A stretch of 64,000 nucleotides of DNA from Vitreoscilla massiliensis (GCF_001457815.1 NZ_LN898216.1:1-64000), one strand, 5' to 3'; shown: positions 44,557 to 53,226, numbered from the stretch's first letter. Notes: generated by a model not told the origin, from the sequence alone. A program made the numbers and translations.

Positions 44557-44664
44557 GCTCAAGCTTGTATTATCCCATTTGGTTTTATTTAATTGCTCCA
44601 ACGAGAATCACTCGTCATAATAACCGACAAATCACTGATTCAATTGCATTCGTGAGCCATTTTT

Positions 44665-45864
44665 ATGTTAGCAAACACAAAACTTCCCCCAGAATTTGCT
44701 GTGGTCCTCATCCTCACGTTTGGCGCGTTTTCTTTGGGTATGGCGGAATTCACCACCATCTGGTCGCTGCCGCAAATGGCCAACAGCTTGGGTACCACCA
44801 CCACGCAAATTGGCCCTGCCGCCAGCTTCTATGCTTTGGGGGTATTGATAGGCACGCCCATCTTGGCCTTATTGGGCAGCCACATCAGCCGTCCCAAGCT
44901 GTTAACGTATGTATTGGTGTGGTGTTGCATCGGCAACCTGGCCACGTCCTATGTCAATTCTTATGAACAATTGCAATGGGTGCGCTTTTTCTGCGGCATG
45001 CCGCACGGCGTGTTTTTGGGCGTGTCTGGGGTGATTTTTTCGCAAATGTTATCGCCCAACAAATGGGGCATGTCCATCGGCATCTTGATGTCGGGCATAG
45101 GTTTGGCTTTTTTGCTGGTGGTGCCACTGACCACGTATTTTGGCGAGGTCCAAGATTGGCGCGCCATCTTCCGCGTCGTCGCCTTAATGGATTTGCTCAT
45201 CATTGTGTTGCTGCACGATTTGATACCGGAATTGCCGCCGTATACCGCCAAACCGGCATGGCAAGAAATCAAAGCCTTGACCAACCCGTTGCTGTGGTGG
45301 ATTTTGGCCATCAGCGCCACCGCCATTTGTGGCCGCATGGCAGTGTTTGCCTATGCCACGCCGCTGATTACCGAAGTGGCGATGATGCCTGCCACGCAGT
45401 TGCCACTGATTGCCATCTGCGGCGGCATAGGCACTTTGATGGGTTTTGCCTGGGGTGGCTATTGGTCCGATAAAAACGTGCACAAAACCTTGGGCTATGC
45501 CTTGCTGTGGTGCTTGTTGGTCATGGGTTTGTTTGATGTGCTCATTGTGACCCAATCGGTATTCCTCACTTATTTGGCGTTTTTCCTGCTCGGCACCATC
45601 ACCGTCATCGTGCCTTCCTTACAAGTGTTGAGCATGCGTTATGCACCGGAAGACCGCACCTTATCCTCTTGTTTAAACCATGCCGCCATGAATGCCGCCA
45701 ATGCCGCCGGCCCTTTGCTCGCCGGTTTGCTCATCGGTGCCGGCTATCACTGGGAATCGTTAACTTGGATGGGCATGCTCATTTGCCTATTGGCTGGCTT
45801 GATATTCCTATTGGGCTGGTGGCTGCTCAAACCCAAATTAGCAACACCACCCACTCAAGCTTAA
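44665..45864 (+). CDS. MFS transporter (DHA1/AraJ-like)
   Basis: This 399-residue protein has about twelve membrane segments and the drug:H+ antiporter look of AraJ/YdhP. It shows GAFSLGMAEFTTIWSLPQMANSLGTT at the start, RFFCGMPHGVFLGVSGVIFSQML in the fourth segment, and GMSIGILMSGIGLAFLLVVPLTTYFG. The substrate cannot be told. A small dyad (ACGAG/CTCGT, 44601-44615) lies upstream. The gene is monocistronic, ending at a DUS pair. Confidence 0.88.
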   Translation: MLANTKLPPEFAVVLILTFGAFSLGMAEFTTIWSLPQMANSLGTTTTQIGPAASFYALGVLIGTPILALLGSHISRPKLLTYVLVWCCIGNLATSYVNSYEQLQWVRFFCGMPHGVFLGVSGVIFSQMLSPNKWGMSIGILMSGIGLAFLLVVPLTTYFGEVQDWRAIFRVVALMDLLIIVLLHDLIPELPPYTAKPAWQEIKALTNPLLWWILAISATAICGRMAVFAYATPLITEVAMMPATQLPLIAICGGIGTLMGFAWGGYWSDKNVHKTLGYALLWCLLVMGLFDVLIVTQSVFLTYLAFFLLGTITVIVPSLQVLSMRYAPEDRTLSSCLNHAAMNAANAAGPLLAGLLIGAGYHWESLTWMGMLICLLAGLIFLLGWWLLKPKLATPPTQA

Positions 45865-45881
45865 AACCATGTTTATTTCAT

Positions 45882-45916
45882 TTACAGGCCGCTTAACTGC
45901 TACAAGCGGCCTGTAA
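45882..45916 (+). terminator. Outward-facing DUS pair
   Basis: TTACAGGCCGCTT and AAGCGGCCTGTAA form a 13-bp stem with a 9-nt loop, 17 bases past the MFS stop. Confidence 0.65.
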
Positions 45917-45955
45917 ACCGTATCCTCACATATCAGCTGTTGTTAACATACCCGC

Positions 45956-46735
45956 ATGAATTCCGACACCCACTTTTGGTACGACCCCGCATGGCCGGCT
46001 CTGGAAACGCGCACGGCCCACAACAGCCGCGCCTGTTACCGTATGCACAGCCACCGTGCGCATTCGTTTGGTTGCGTCGATGCTGGCGTGACCGTGTTGT
46101 CGTTTGCCGATGGCACTCTGATGCCCTTACAGGCCGGTGATGTGTTGTGGCTGCCGGCTGAATTGGCGCACTGCTGCAATCCGCCGCCGCAGGAGCATTG
46201 GGCTTACCAAATGATGTATGTCGCCGCCTCTGTGTTCACCACCGCGCCTGCCCATGCACACACCATTATGGTCTGGCGTGACCCTGCGCTGTACCAACGC
46301 TTTCAACACCTGCATCAAAGCCTACAAGCCCATCTGCCCTTGGCGCACAAACAAGCTGTGTTGCTCACGCTGTTGCACGAAGTCTTGCACGAGCTGGCCT
46401 ACCCACCGCTGTGGCAGCACACACCGCAGCCCTATGCTCCCGACCCACGCCTGAACGCCTTGCTGCAACAGCCCGATTTTCTGCACTGGAATGTCGCCCA
46501 CATGGCCAGAAGCGTGCACATGAGCCGCTACCATTTTATGCGCTGGTTTCAGGCGCAAACCGGCTGGTCGGCGCACGCCTATCAGGTCAATGTGCGCATC
46601 GCCCAAGCACGGCAACGTCTGCGTGCAGGCGACGCCATCGCCGCTGTGGCGCATGATTTGGGCTTTGCCGACCAAAGCCATTTTCAACGCGTGTTCAAAG
46701 CGCACACCGCCGCCACGCCCAAACAATACCAATAG
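45956..46735 (+). CDS. AraC family transcriptional regulator
   Basis: This 259-residue regulator has an N-terminal cupin-like sensor (about 20-100; RMHSHRAHSFGCVDAG, LQAGDVLWLPAELAHCC) and a C-terminal double helix-turn-helix (about 165-259; VAHMARSVHMSRYHFMRWFQAQTG and GDAIAAVAHDLGFADQSHFQRVFK). It lies 68 bases before a LysE-type exporter on the same strand, a common pairing in which the regulator controls the exporter. Confidence 0.92.
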   Translation: MNSDTHFWYDPAWPALETRTAHNSRACYRMHSHRAHSFGCVDAGVTVLSFADGTLMPLQAGDVLWLPAELAHCCNPPPQEHWAYQMMYVAASVFTTAPAHAHTIMVWRDPALYQRFQHLHQSLQAHLPLAHKQAVLLTLLHEVLHELAYPPLWQHTPQPYAPDPRLNALLQQPDFLHWNVAHMARSVHMSRYHFMRWFQAQTGWSAHAYQVNVRIAQARQRLRAGDAIAAVAHDLGFADQSHFQRVFKAHTAATPKQYQ

Positions 46736-46803
46736 CGCACTTTTCTTCAATACCCGCCGCGGGCAAACGCGCACCATGAGCGTTTCCTTACTCAGGAGTT
46801 GCC

Positions 46804-47427
46804 ATGGAATTGTTTGTACTCGTCGGCATCAGCCATTTTTTGGCTTTATTGTTGCCCGGCGCCGATTTTTTATTGATTGTGCGCTTGGCCAGCCGCGCTG
46901 GCTGGCGCGCCTGTCTGCCTTTGTGCAGCGGCATCGCCTTGGGCAATGGTGTTTACATCGTATTGGCGTTCAGCGGCTTGCAAGTATTGCAACACACGCC
47001 GTGGCTGTTACAACTCATCCAAGGCTTGGGCGCGATGTATTTGCTGTATTTGAGTGTATTGTTGTTGCTGCCCAATGCCGCGACCACACTCAGCAGCGCC
47101 AGCCCAACCGCATCAGCCGCTGTGCCGGCACGGCGCGCCTTGATGGGTTTGCTGTCGGCCTTGCTCAATCCCAAAAATGGTTTGTTTTACCTCAGCTTGG
47201 CCAGCGTGTTAAGCCAACAACACGCCAGCACAGTCTTGTATGTGGCCTGTGGCGTGTGGATGTTGGCCGTAGTGTGGTTGTGGGACATGGTCTTGGCGCG
47301 CTTGCTCAGTGCGCCGTGGTTTTTAAGGCGTTTGCAGCAGTATTTGCCGCTGATAGAACGTGCGGCCGGCGTGATGATGGCGCTGTTGGCGTTCAGTATG
47401 GTGTGGACTTTGTTACGGGGAATATGA
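46804..47427 (+). CDS. LysE/RhtB family exporter
   Basis: This 207-residue inner-membrane protein has five to six hydrophobic segments and the family opening HFLALLLPGADFLLIVRLASRAGWRACLPLCSGIALGN. The central SALLNPKNGLFYLSLASV is also typical. Such proteins export amino acids or related compounds. AGGAG upstream fixes the start. It is probably controlled by the AraC regulator just upstream. Confidence 0.93.
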   Translation: MELFVLVGISHFLALLLPGADFLLIVRLASRAGWRACLPLCSGIALGNGVYIVLAFSGLQVLQHTPWLLQLIQGLGAMYLLYLSVLLLLPNAATTLSSASPTASAAVPARRALMGLLSALLNPKNGLFYLSLASVLSQQHASTVLYVACGVWMLAVVWLWDMVLARLLSAPWFLRRLQQYLPLIERAAGVMMALLAFSMVWTLLRGI

Positions 47428-47463
47428 AACAGCGAGCATATTGCTTCATTCCATGCACAAAGA

Positions 47464-47512
47464 CATAAGCGGCCTGTAAACCCTTGCTATCAGGGTTTAC
47501 AGGCCGCTTATG
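47464..47512. terminator. Long perfect bidirectional DUS-pair terminator
   Basis: A perfect 21-bp stem (47464-47484 with 47492-47512) with a 7-nt loop contains both DUS copies. The pairing extends past the DUS on both sides (CAT outside, CCCT inside). It separates two convergent genes. Confidence 0.8.
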
Positions 47513-47547
47513 CTACTATTCACAATCAGATGCTGTGCAGACGACAC

Positions 47548-48036
47548 TCAATGCTTTTTGCCATTGCCACTGGCTACCACAAACAGCAATAAGGCCGCGG
47601 CGACATAGCCTAGCAAAGTTGCCGCTACCGACATGGAGCCGTCCAAATAGCCACCCTGACCTGCCAACAACGGCGCTAACAGCCAGCATATCAACGACGC
47701 GCCTAGGGCAAACAAGCCGATGTGCGCCAATACCGAGTGCGGGTTTTCCGGCGCTTGCCATGCCGCCACTTCTTCTTTCAAAGCGCTGACTTGCTGTTGC
47801 AAATCGGCAATTTCGGCGGCACCATCGTCTTCGATTTCATCCAATAATTGTTGCAATTTCGCTTGCTCGGCCAACAAGCTGGCGCGCTGCAGCCGCGCTT
47901 GTTCGCGTTTGCTTGGTTCGGCCGCTGGCGCGGCGGCGCTGGCACTTTCAGTGGGCACAGGCAAATGGTTGACCGGCGCATGTTCAATGATGTCTTCGTG
48001 CATGGCCATGGTTTCAGTGGTTTGGGTTTGCGACAT
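47548..48036 (-). CDS. Hypothetical membrane protein with coiled coil
   Basis: This 162-residue protein has an Ala/Pro-rich N-terminus, a coiled-coil stretch (about 40-90, EQARLQRASLLAEQAKLQQLLDEI in part) and two membrane segments (about 100-120 and 132-155). I do not recognise the family. AGAGG upstream supports ATG at 48036. It is a single-gene unit. Confidence 0.65.
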   Translation of the reverse strand: MSQTQTTETMAMHEDIIEHAPVNHLPVPTESASAAAPAAEPSKREQARLQRASLLAEQAKLQQLLDEIEDDGAAEIADLQQQVSALKEEVAAWQAPENPHSVLAHIGLFALGASLICWLLAPLLAGQGGYLDGSMSVAATLLGYVAAALLLFVVASGNGKKH

Positions 48037-48117
48037 ACAGCGACCTCTTGGTGGACGGTGATGGTGGTCTTGATTATAACCACAAACCCTGTTTGAGCAA
48101 GCCCAGTTAACGCAATA

Positions 48118-48148
48118 AAGCGGCCTGTAAAGCATTTACAGGCCGCTT
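48118..48148 (-). terminator. DUS-pair terminator
   Basis: AAGCGGCCTGTAAA and TTTACAGGCCGCTT form a 14-bp stem with a 3-nt loop. It lies 18 bases past the stop of the SnoaL-like gene on the minus strand. Confidence 0.75.
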
Positions 48149-48166
48149 GTTATCGCGATGGCGTCA

Positions 48167-48664
48167 TCAAAACATGGTATTGCCATTGGCGACGGCTTCA
48201 GGCACCGCTTGTTGCACATCCCAATGTTCAACGATTTTGCCGTCTTTAACGCGGAAGATGTCGACCACAGCCGTGCCACGGTCTTGCGGCTGCTCGCGCG
48301 ACAACACGTGCAACACCACCAAATCCCCTTGCACAATCACCCGTTTGATGTCGCTGCGCGCTTGCGGGTGTTGCTGAAAATACGGCACAAAATAGGCCAC
48401 AAACGGCGCGGCACCATCACCCACATACGGATTGTGCTGGATGTATTCAGAGCCAATATGGCGTTTTACCGCCGCTTCCACTTGGTGGCGCTGAAACACT
48501 TGCTCATAAAAATCCACCACCACTTGGCGGTTGCGCTGTTCTTGTGCCGACAAACCTGTGTCTGCTGGTTGCACCACGCGCGTGGGCACGCGTTTGGCCA
48601 AGACGGCGTTGCTCACGCCCAAGGCCAAACTGGCCATCACAATACTGCTGAGAAGTTTTTGCAT
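48167..48664 (-). CDS. Exported SnoaL-like/NTF2-fold protein
   Basis: This 165-residue protein has a signal peptide (MQKLLSSIVMASLALGVSNAVLA) and an NTF2-like domain. The blocks RNRQVVVDFYEQVFQRHQVEAAVKRHI, YIQHNPYVGDG and VDIFRVKDGKIVEHWDV are typical of SnoaL-type enzymes and relatives. The activity is unknown and the periplasmic location is inferred. AAGGA upstream fixes the start at 48664. It lies about 50 bases after the NAD(P)-binding gene on the same strand. Confidence 0.85.
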   Translation of the reverse strand: MQKLLSSIVMASLALGVSNAVLAKRVPTRVVQPADTGLSAQEQRNRQVVVDFYEQVFQRHQVEAAVKRHIGSEYIQHNPYVGDGAAPFVAYFVPYFQQHPQARSDIKRVIVQGDLVVLHVLSREQPQDRGTAVVDIFRVKDGKIVEHWDVQQAVPEAVANGNTMF

Positions 48665-48683
48665 GTCTTTATCCTTAGTGTGA

Positions 48684-48703
48684 CAGCGGCCTGTAAGCCG
48701 CTG
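48684..48703. repeat. DUS that folds into its own hairpin
   Basis: CAGCGGC and GCCGCTG flank the TGTAA part of a single DUS, giving a 7-bp GC-rich stem without a second copy. It lies between the NAD(P)-binding and SnoaL-like genes. Confidence 0.6.
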
Positions 48704-48714
48704 CAATACAGTCT

Positions 48715-49350
48715 TCAAGCAGCTTCGGCAACCACGCTGAAACGCTGATTGCGGTGTTGGGGCTGGAGCGCTTCGTCGATTAAGGCGATGGCATAGTCGG
48801 CATACGACACATAGCTGTTGCCGGCTTGGTTCACAATCAATTCCTCGCTGCCCAATTGGTAAGCGCCGCTGCGTTTGCCTTCGGCATCAAAAAAGGCCGC
48901 TGGGCTTAAAAATGCCCAGTTCAAATCGGATGCGGCCTGTAAATCTTGCAGGTTTTGTGCTTGATTGCTGGCGGTGGGTTTGTAGATATCAGGAAACTCA
49001 GGTGTGTCGATGAGGCGCACGGTGTGCTCAGGATTGACGAACAAACTGCCGGCACCTCCCACCACCAATAAGCGCGTGGCACTGTGTTGCAACAAGGCAA
49101 TCAAATGTTGGCCCACTGCCACATGCAGGTGAGACAATTCGCTCGGCGCACCAAACGCATTGATGATTACATCAAACGGCGCCACATCGTCGCGGCTCAA
49201 GGCCAAGGCGTCTTTTTCGATGACGGGTACGTCTTGGCTGATTTTGCTGGCGTCGCGCACAATGGCGGTGACATCCAAATTTCGCGCCAAGGCTTCGTTT
49301 AATAAGGCCTGACCTTGTTTGCCGCTGGCGGCGATAATGGCGATTTTCAT
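48715..49350 (-). CDS. NAD(P)-binding oxidoreductase (YwnB-like)
   Basis: This 211-residue protein has an N-terminal Rossmann motif KIAIIAASGKQGQALLNEAL and the blocks DVIINAFGAP and LLVVGGAGSLFV, as in atypical SDR proteins such as Bacillus YwnB. The substrate is unknown. AAAGGA upstream fixes the start at 49350. It follows an Rrf2 regulator gene, the same pairing as ywnA-ywnB, and a 17-bp dyad shared with the regulator's own leader lies upstream. A DUS at 48932-48942 is read as LQAAS. Confidence 0.87.
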   Translation of the reverse strand: MKIAIIAASGKQGQALLNEALARNLDVTAIVRDASKISQDVPVIEKDALALSRDDVAPFDVIINAFGAPSELSHLHVAVGQHLIALLQHSATRLLVVGGAGSLFVNPEHTVRLIDTPEFPDIYKPTASNQAQNLQDLQAASDLNWAFLSPAAFFDAEGKRSGAYQLGSEELIVNQAGNSYVSYADYAIALIDEALQPQHRNQRFSVVAEAA

Positions 49351-49369
49351 GGCATATCCTTTAGTATTA

Positions 49370-49386
49370 GTAATAATCATTGTTAC
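49370..49386. promoter_or_regulatory. Candidate Rrf2 operator upstream of the oxidoreductase
   Basis: GTAATAATCATTGTTAC is a near-perfect 17-bp dyad 19 bases before the start of the YwnB-like gene. The reverse complement differs by only a few bases from the dyad in front of the regulator (49841-49857). Confidence 0.5.
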
Positions 49387-49427
49387 AAATTTAAACGCAA
49401 TAAGACAATAGGCCTTATTGCTGTGTA

Positions 49428-49838
49428 CTACTGCAAACTGTCTAATGCGTCCTGTAAGCTTTGTGCCTGCAATTGCTGCCGCCACACTTGCTCCAGATTC
49501 GCATACATCTGGCTTAACACGGTTTCAATTTGGCAACCTATGTCGCACTGCACATTGCTGCCGCTGTGGATGGCAAACAACTCATGCTCGGCATCCACCG
49601 CTTGCAACACGTCCCAAAATGAAATGTCGCGCGCCGGTTTGCACAAGCGCAAACCACGGTTGGTTTGCACCGCCGTAATCAAACCGGCCTGTTTCAATTG
49701 ACCAACCAAACGCCGCACCACCACCGCATTGGTGTTGATGCTACCTGCCATCCATTCAGAGGTCAGGCTCATGGGGTCTGTGGCGGTCGCCACCATGGAC
49801 AAAATGTGGATGGCCATGGACAAACGGGTGTTTTTCAT
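49428..49838 (-). CDS. Rrf2 family transcriptional regulator
   Basis: This 136-residue protein has an N-terminal winged helix (MKNTRLSMAIHILSMVA, VVVRRLVGQLKQAGLI with the wing NRGLRLCKPA) and a CDIGCQIETVL motif near residue 97. It lacks the usual three-Cys Fe-S pattern, so it is nearer to the YwnA type than to IscR or NsrR. Its start codon is 3 bases from a dyad also found before the next gene, which suggests autoregulation. Confidence 0.9.
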   Translation of the reverse strand: MKNTRLSMAIHILSMVATATDPMSLTSEWMAGSINTNAVVVRRLVGQLKQAGLITAVQTNRGLRLCKPARDISFWDVLQAVDAEHELFAIHSGSNVQCDIGCQIETVLSQMYANLEQVWRQQLQAQSLQDALDSLQ

Positions 49839-49840
49839 TT

Positions 49841-49857
49841 GTAACAATCATAATTAC
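49841..49857. promoter_or_regulatory. Candidate Rrf2 operator in its own leader
   Basis: GTAACAATCATAATTAC is an imperfect dyad immediately upstream of the regulator start. It matches the dyad at 49370-49386 in the opposite orientation. Confidence 0.45.
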
Positions 49858-49978
49858 ATATACTGGTTTTGACAAGTTCCTCTTACGAAAAGAATCCTTG
49901 CCGCTGGGTGAATTATACGTTGATACTTGTTTGTAAACAGGGCAACATAAGTGTTTGCTTGCGTTGCAGAGATGTGTG

Positions 49979-52000
49979 ATGGAAATCATTGAATACCCAG
50001 ACAGCCCGTTTAAGTTGCACCAACCGTTCCCACCTGCCGGCGACCAACCCACGGCGATAGCCGGTTTGGTCGAGGGTTTGCACGATGGCTTGGCCTACCA
50101 AACCTTGCTGGGCGTCACCGGTTCGGGCAAGACTTACACCATGGCCAATGTGATTGCGCAAATGGGCCGCCCTGCCATCATCATGGCGCACAACAAAACC
50201 TTGGCGGCGCAATTGTATGCCGAGATGCGCGGTTTTCTCCCCGAAAGCGCGGTCGAGTATTTCGTGTCTTACTACGATTATTACCAACCCGAGGCCTATG
50301 TGCCCAGCCGCGATTTGTTCATTGAAAAAGACTCCAGCATTAATGAACACATTGAGCAAATGCGCCTGTCTGCCACCAAAAGCCTGATGGAGCGCCGTGA
50401 TGTGGTGATTGTCGCCACTGTGTCGGCGATATACGGCATCGGCGACCCATCTGAATACCACCAAATGATTTTGCACCTCAAAGAAGGCGGCAAAATGGAG
50501 CAGCGCGAAATCATTGCGCGCTTGGTGGCGATGCAATACGAGCGCGGCGATTTGGATTTTGAACGCGGCTCGTTTCGCGTGCGCGGCGATGTCATCGATG
50601 TGTTTCCAGCCGAAAACTCGGAAATCGCGCTCAGAATCAGTTTGTTTGATGATGAAGTGGAAACCTTACAGACGTTCGACCCGCTTACAGGCCGCATTGA
50701 AAGCCGTGTTGGCCGTTTTACCGTCTACCCGTCCAGCCATTATGTGACCCCGCGCGATACCGTGCTGAAAGCGTGTGACACCATCAAAATCGAATTGGCC
50801 GACCGCATTCAGTTTTACAACAATGAAGTGCGCTTGGTGGAAGCGCAGCGCATCGAGCAGCGCACGCGTTTTGATTTGGAAATGCTGTATGAAATGGGTT
50901 TTTGCAAAGGCATTGAAAACTACTCACGCCACTTCTCGCGCCGCCCAGCGGGCGCAGCACCACCGACTTTGTTCGACTATCTGCCCAAAGATGCCATCTT
51001 GTTTATGGACGAATCGCATGTGACCGTGCCGCAAGTCGGCGCCATGTACAAAGGCGATGCGGCGCGCAAACAAAACTTGGTCGATTACGGCTTCCGCCTG
51101 CCCTCAGCACGCGACAACCGCCCGCTCAAGTTTGAAGAATTTGAAACGCTGATGCCGCAAACCATCTTCGTTTCTGCCACACCAGCCACTTATGAAGAAG
51201 CCCACGCGGCGCAAGTGGTGGAACAAGTGGTGCGCCCGACTGGCTTGCTCGACCCAGTGTTGGAAATCCGCCCTGTGGGCACCCAAGTCGACGACTTGAT
51301 GAGCGAGATTACCAAGCGCTCGGCCATAGGCGAACGCGTGTTGGTGACCACGCTGACCAAGCGCATGGCTGAACAACTGACCGATTATTACAACGACTTG
51401 GGCATCAAAGTGCGCTATTTGCACAGCGACATCGACACCGTCGAGCGCGTGGAAATCATCCGCGATTTGCGCCTGGGATTGTTTGATGTGTTGGTGGGGA
51501 TTAACCTGCTACGCGAAGGCTTGGACATCCCCGAAGTGTCGCTGGTGGCGATATTGGACGCTGACAAAGAAGGCTTTTTGCGCAGCCGCCGCAGCCTAAT
51601 CCAAACCATAGGCCGCGCCGCGCGCAACATCCATGGTAAAGCCATTCTGTACGCCGACAAAATCACCGATTCCATGCAAGCGGCGATAGACGAAACCGAA
51701 CGCCGCCGCGCCAAACAAATCGCCTTTAACGAGGAACACGGCATCACGCCGACGCAAATCGTGAAAAAAGTCGGCGATTTAATCGATGGCGTTTACCATG
51801 AAGAATCAGGCGGCAAAGGCAAAAAAGGCAAGGTCAAAACCGCCAAACTCGATACCGAAGAAGCGGTGATCAAAGAAGTGGCGCGTTTGGAAAAAGCCAT
51901 GTTCGCCGCCTCGCGCGATTTGCAATTTGAAGAAGCGGCCGAATTGCGCGACCAAATCCGTGCGCTGAAAGAGAATTTATTGTTCGGCGCTGCACCTTAA
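49979..52000 (+). CDS. uvrB: UvrABC excinuclease subunit B
   Basis: This 673-residue helicase-like protein verifies DNA damage and recruits UvrC. Walker A is GVTGSGKTYT near residue 40, the damage-probing beta-hairpin is YYDYYQPEAYVPSRD near residue 95, and the later helicase motifs (EGLDIPEVSL, QTIGRAARN) follow. The C-terminal UVR domain is present (LEKAMFAASRDLQFEEAAELRDQI in part). Length is normal. A DUS at 50685-50695 is read as TGRIE. Confidence 0.97.
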   Translation: MEIIEYPDSPFKLHQPFPPAGDQPTAIAGLVEGLHDGLAYQTLLGVTGSGKTYTMANVIAQMGRPAIIMAHNKTLAAQLYAEMRGFLPESAVEYFVSYYDYYQPEAYVPSRDLFIEKDSSINEHIEQMRLSATKSLMERRDVVIVATVSAIYGIGDPSEYHQMILHLKEGGKMEQREIIARLVAMQYERGDLDFERGSFRVRGDVIDVFPAENSEIALRISLFDDEVETLQTFDPLTGRIESRVGRFTVYPSSHYVTPRDTVLKACDTIKIELADRIQFYNNEVRLVEAQRIEQRTRFDLEMLYEMGFCKGIENYSRHFSRRPAGAAPPTLFDYLPKDAILFMDESHVTVPQVGAMYKGDAARKQNLVDYGFRLPSARDNRPLKFEEFETLMPQTIFVSATPATYEEAHAAQVVEQVVRPTGLLDPVLEIRPVGTQVDDLMSEITKRSAIGERVLVTTLTKRMAEQLTDYYNDLGIKVRYLHSDIDTVERVEIIRDLRLGLFDVLVGINLLREGLDIPEVSLVAILDADKEGFLRSRRSLIQTIGRAARNIHGKAILYADKITDSMQAAIDETERRRAKQIAFNEEHGITPTQIVKKVGDLIDGVYHEESGGKGKKGKVKTAKLDTEEAVIKEVARLEKAMFAASRDLQFEEAAELRDQIRALKENLLFGAAP

Positions 52001-52024
52001 TGTCGCGTGTATTGGTAAACCTTT

Positions 52025-52067
52025 AATGCGGCCTGTAAATGCACTTTAAGCATTTACAGGCCGCATT
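52025..52067 (+). terminator. DUS-pair terminator after uvrB
   Basis: AATGCGGCCTGTAAATGC and its complement form a perfect 18-bp stem with a 7-nt loop, 25 bases past the uvrB stop. Confidence 0.75.
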
Positions 52068-52178
52068 GTTAATACCGTCGGTAGCAATACCATGTACTGC
52101 CTCTGAGTCACGGTCTTCCTAGCCTCATGTCATGCTAATCTATAAATGAATCCAACCCTGTATTACCACAGCCAAGAC

Positions 52179-52190
52179 AGCGGCCTGTAA
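52179..52190 (+). repeat. Single DUS upstream of the Lgt-like gene
   Basis: AGCGGCCTGTAA is an unpaired copy about 64 bases before the start of the Lgt-like gene. Confidence 0.65.
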
Positions 52191-52253
52191 GCCTTTGTTT
52201 TCATGCCCATACAATGTGGGTATGATGATTTCATCTGTACACGAGCACAGCCC

Positions 52254-53039
52254 ATGTTAGAAGCCCTCATCATTCACGACCAAACTGCCGCCCGCATCGT
52301 CCATTCCACATTGGAATTGTTGGCCTTAAGCGGCGGCTTTCTGCTGTACCGCCATTTGAAAAAGCGCCGTGGCGACACGCAAAACCTGTGGCGCAGCAAT
52401 GGCGTGTGGGTGGTATTGGGCTGTCTCATTGGCGCCGGCATAGGCAATAAAATCGTCTCGGCCTTGCACCATCCACTGTTAATGCAACAGTTGTGGCAAC
52501 AATCACCGCAAGCCTTTTTCATTGCCGTGTTTTCAGGGCAAAGCGTGGTCGGCGGCCTGCTCGGCGGCTGGATAGGGGTGGAACTGGGCAAGAAATACGC
52601 CGGCATCAGCAGCCGCACTGGCGATGATTTTGTGGTGCCGATTTTGTTTGGCCTCATCATCGGGCGCTTGGGCTGTTTTTTGGCCGGCGCTTACGACGGC
52701 ACTTGGGGCATACACAGCAGCGTGCCGTGGGCAGTGGACTTTGGTGATGGCCCGCGTCACCCTGCAGCCTTATATGAAATGCTGTTAGCGCTGTTGGCCT
52801 TGTGCCTGTATCCGTGGTGGCGACAGTATTTACAGGCCGGCTTAGGACTGCGCTTTCGCGCTTTAATGATGGCATATTTGCTGTGGCGCTTGTTTATTGA
52901 TGGTTTAAAACCGATACCAGAGGGCTGGCCACTGGGCATGGCGGGGATACAGTGGGTGTGCTTAATCGCCTTACTACTCATCATCACCCTGAGTTTGAAA
53001 GCGACACTGACACGCGACAACCGCCATGCCAAGACCTAG
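52254..53039 (+). CDS. Lgt-fold membrane protein (prolipoprotein diacylglyceryl transferase-like)
   Basis: This 261-residue protein has about seven membrane segments and matches the Lgt fold. SGQSVVGGLLGGWIG (about 94-108) aligns with the Lgt block around its conserved His, GRLGCFLAG (about 137-145) with the RIGN block, and RHPAALYEM (168-176) with the family HPSQLYE. Several positions differ. The His of the MSFHGG block is replaced by Val, and the Asn of RIGN by Cys. It is therefore unlikely to be the housekeeping Lgt. It opens a unit of six small membrane proteins and a radical SAM enzyme. A role in transferring or handling lipid groups is inference. Confidence 0.82.
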   Translation: MLEALIIHDQTAARIVHSTLELLALSGGFLLYRHLKKRRGDTQNLWRSNGVWVVLGCLIGAGIGNKIVSALHHPLLMQQLWQQSPQAFFIAVFSGQSVVGGLLGGWIGVELGKKYAGISSRTGDDFVVPILFGLIIGRLGCFLAGAYDGTWGIHSSVPWAVDFGDGPRHPAALYEMLLALLALCLYPWWRQYLQAGLGLRFRALMMAYLLWRLFIDGLKPIPEGWPLGMAGIQWVCLIALLLIITLSLKATLTRDNRHAKT

Positions 53040-53226
53040 CCAGCACCACGCCAGCTCAGGCTGCTTCAAAGCCTTGTTGTTGCTTCTTGCATCGCTGGTT
53101 TTGTTCCCTGTGTTGGTGTATGGCTATTGCACTTTGAATACACCGCTTAGTACCAGCCGCGATGCCACACTCGTGCTGATTTTGGTCAGCGTGGCCATCG
53201 TGACATTGCTGTTACGGCGCTGGTAA
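53026..53226 (+). CDS. Small membrane protein 1 of the radical SAM cluster
   Basis: This 66-residue protein has two membrane segments (about 17-35 and 45-62). LFPVLVYGYC in the first matches the LPALFYGLC of the next gene. It overlaps the Lgt-like gene by 14 bases, a sign of translational coupling. No known family. Confidence 0.6.
   Translation: MPRPSQHHASSGCFKALLLLLASLVLFPVLVYGYCTLNTPLSTSRDATLVLILVSVAIVTLLLRRW

Noticed and set aside
44601..44615. Small dyad ACGAG/CTCGT upstream of the MFS gene as an operator
   Set aside because: Five-base arms with a 5-base gap arise easily by chance, and no regulator is adjacent.
46590..47468. A 292-residue frame overlapping the LysE gene
   Set aside because: It is a shadow frame spanning the AraC end and the LysE gene, with Arg/His-rich composition and no recognisable domain.
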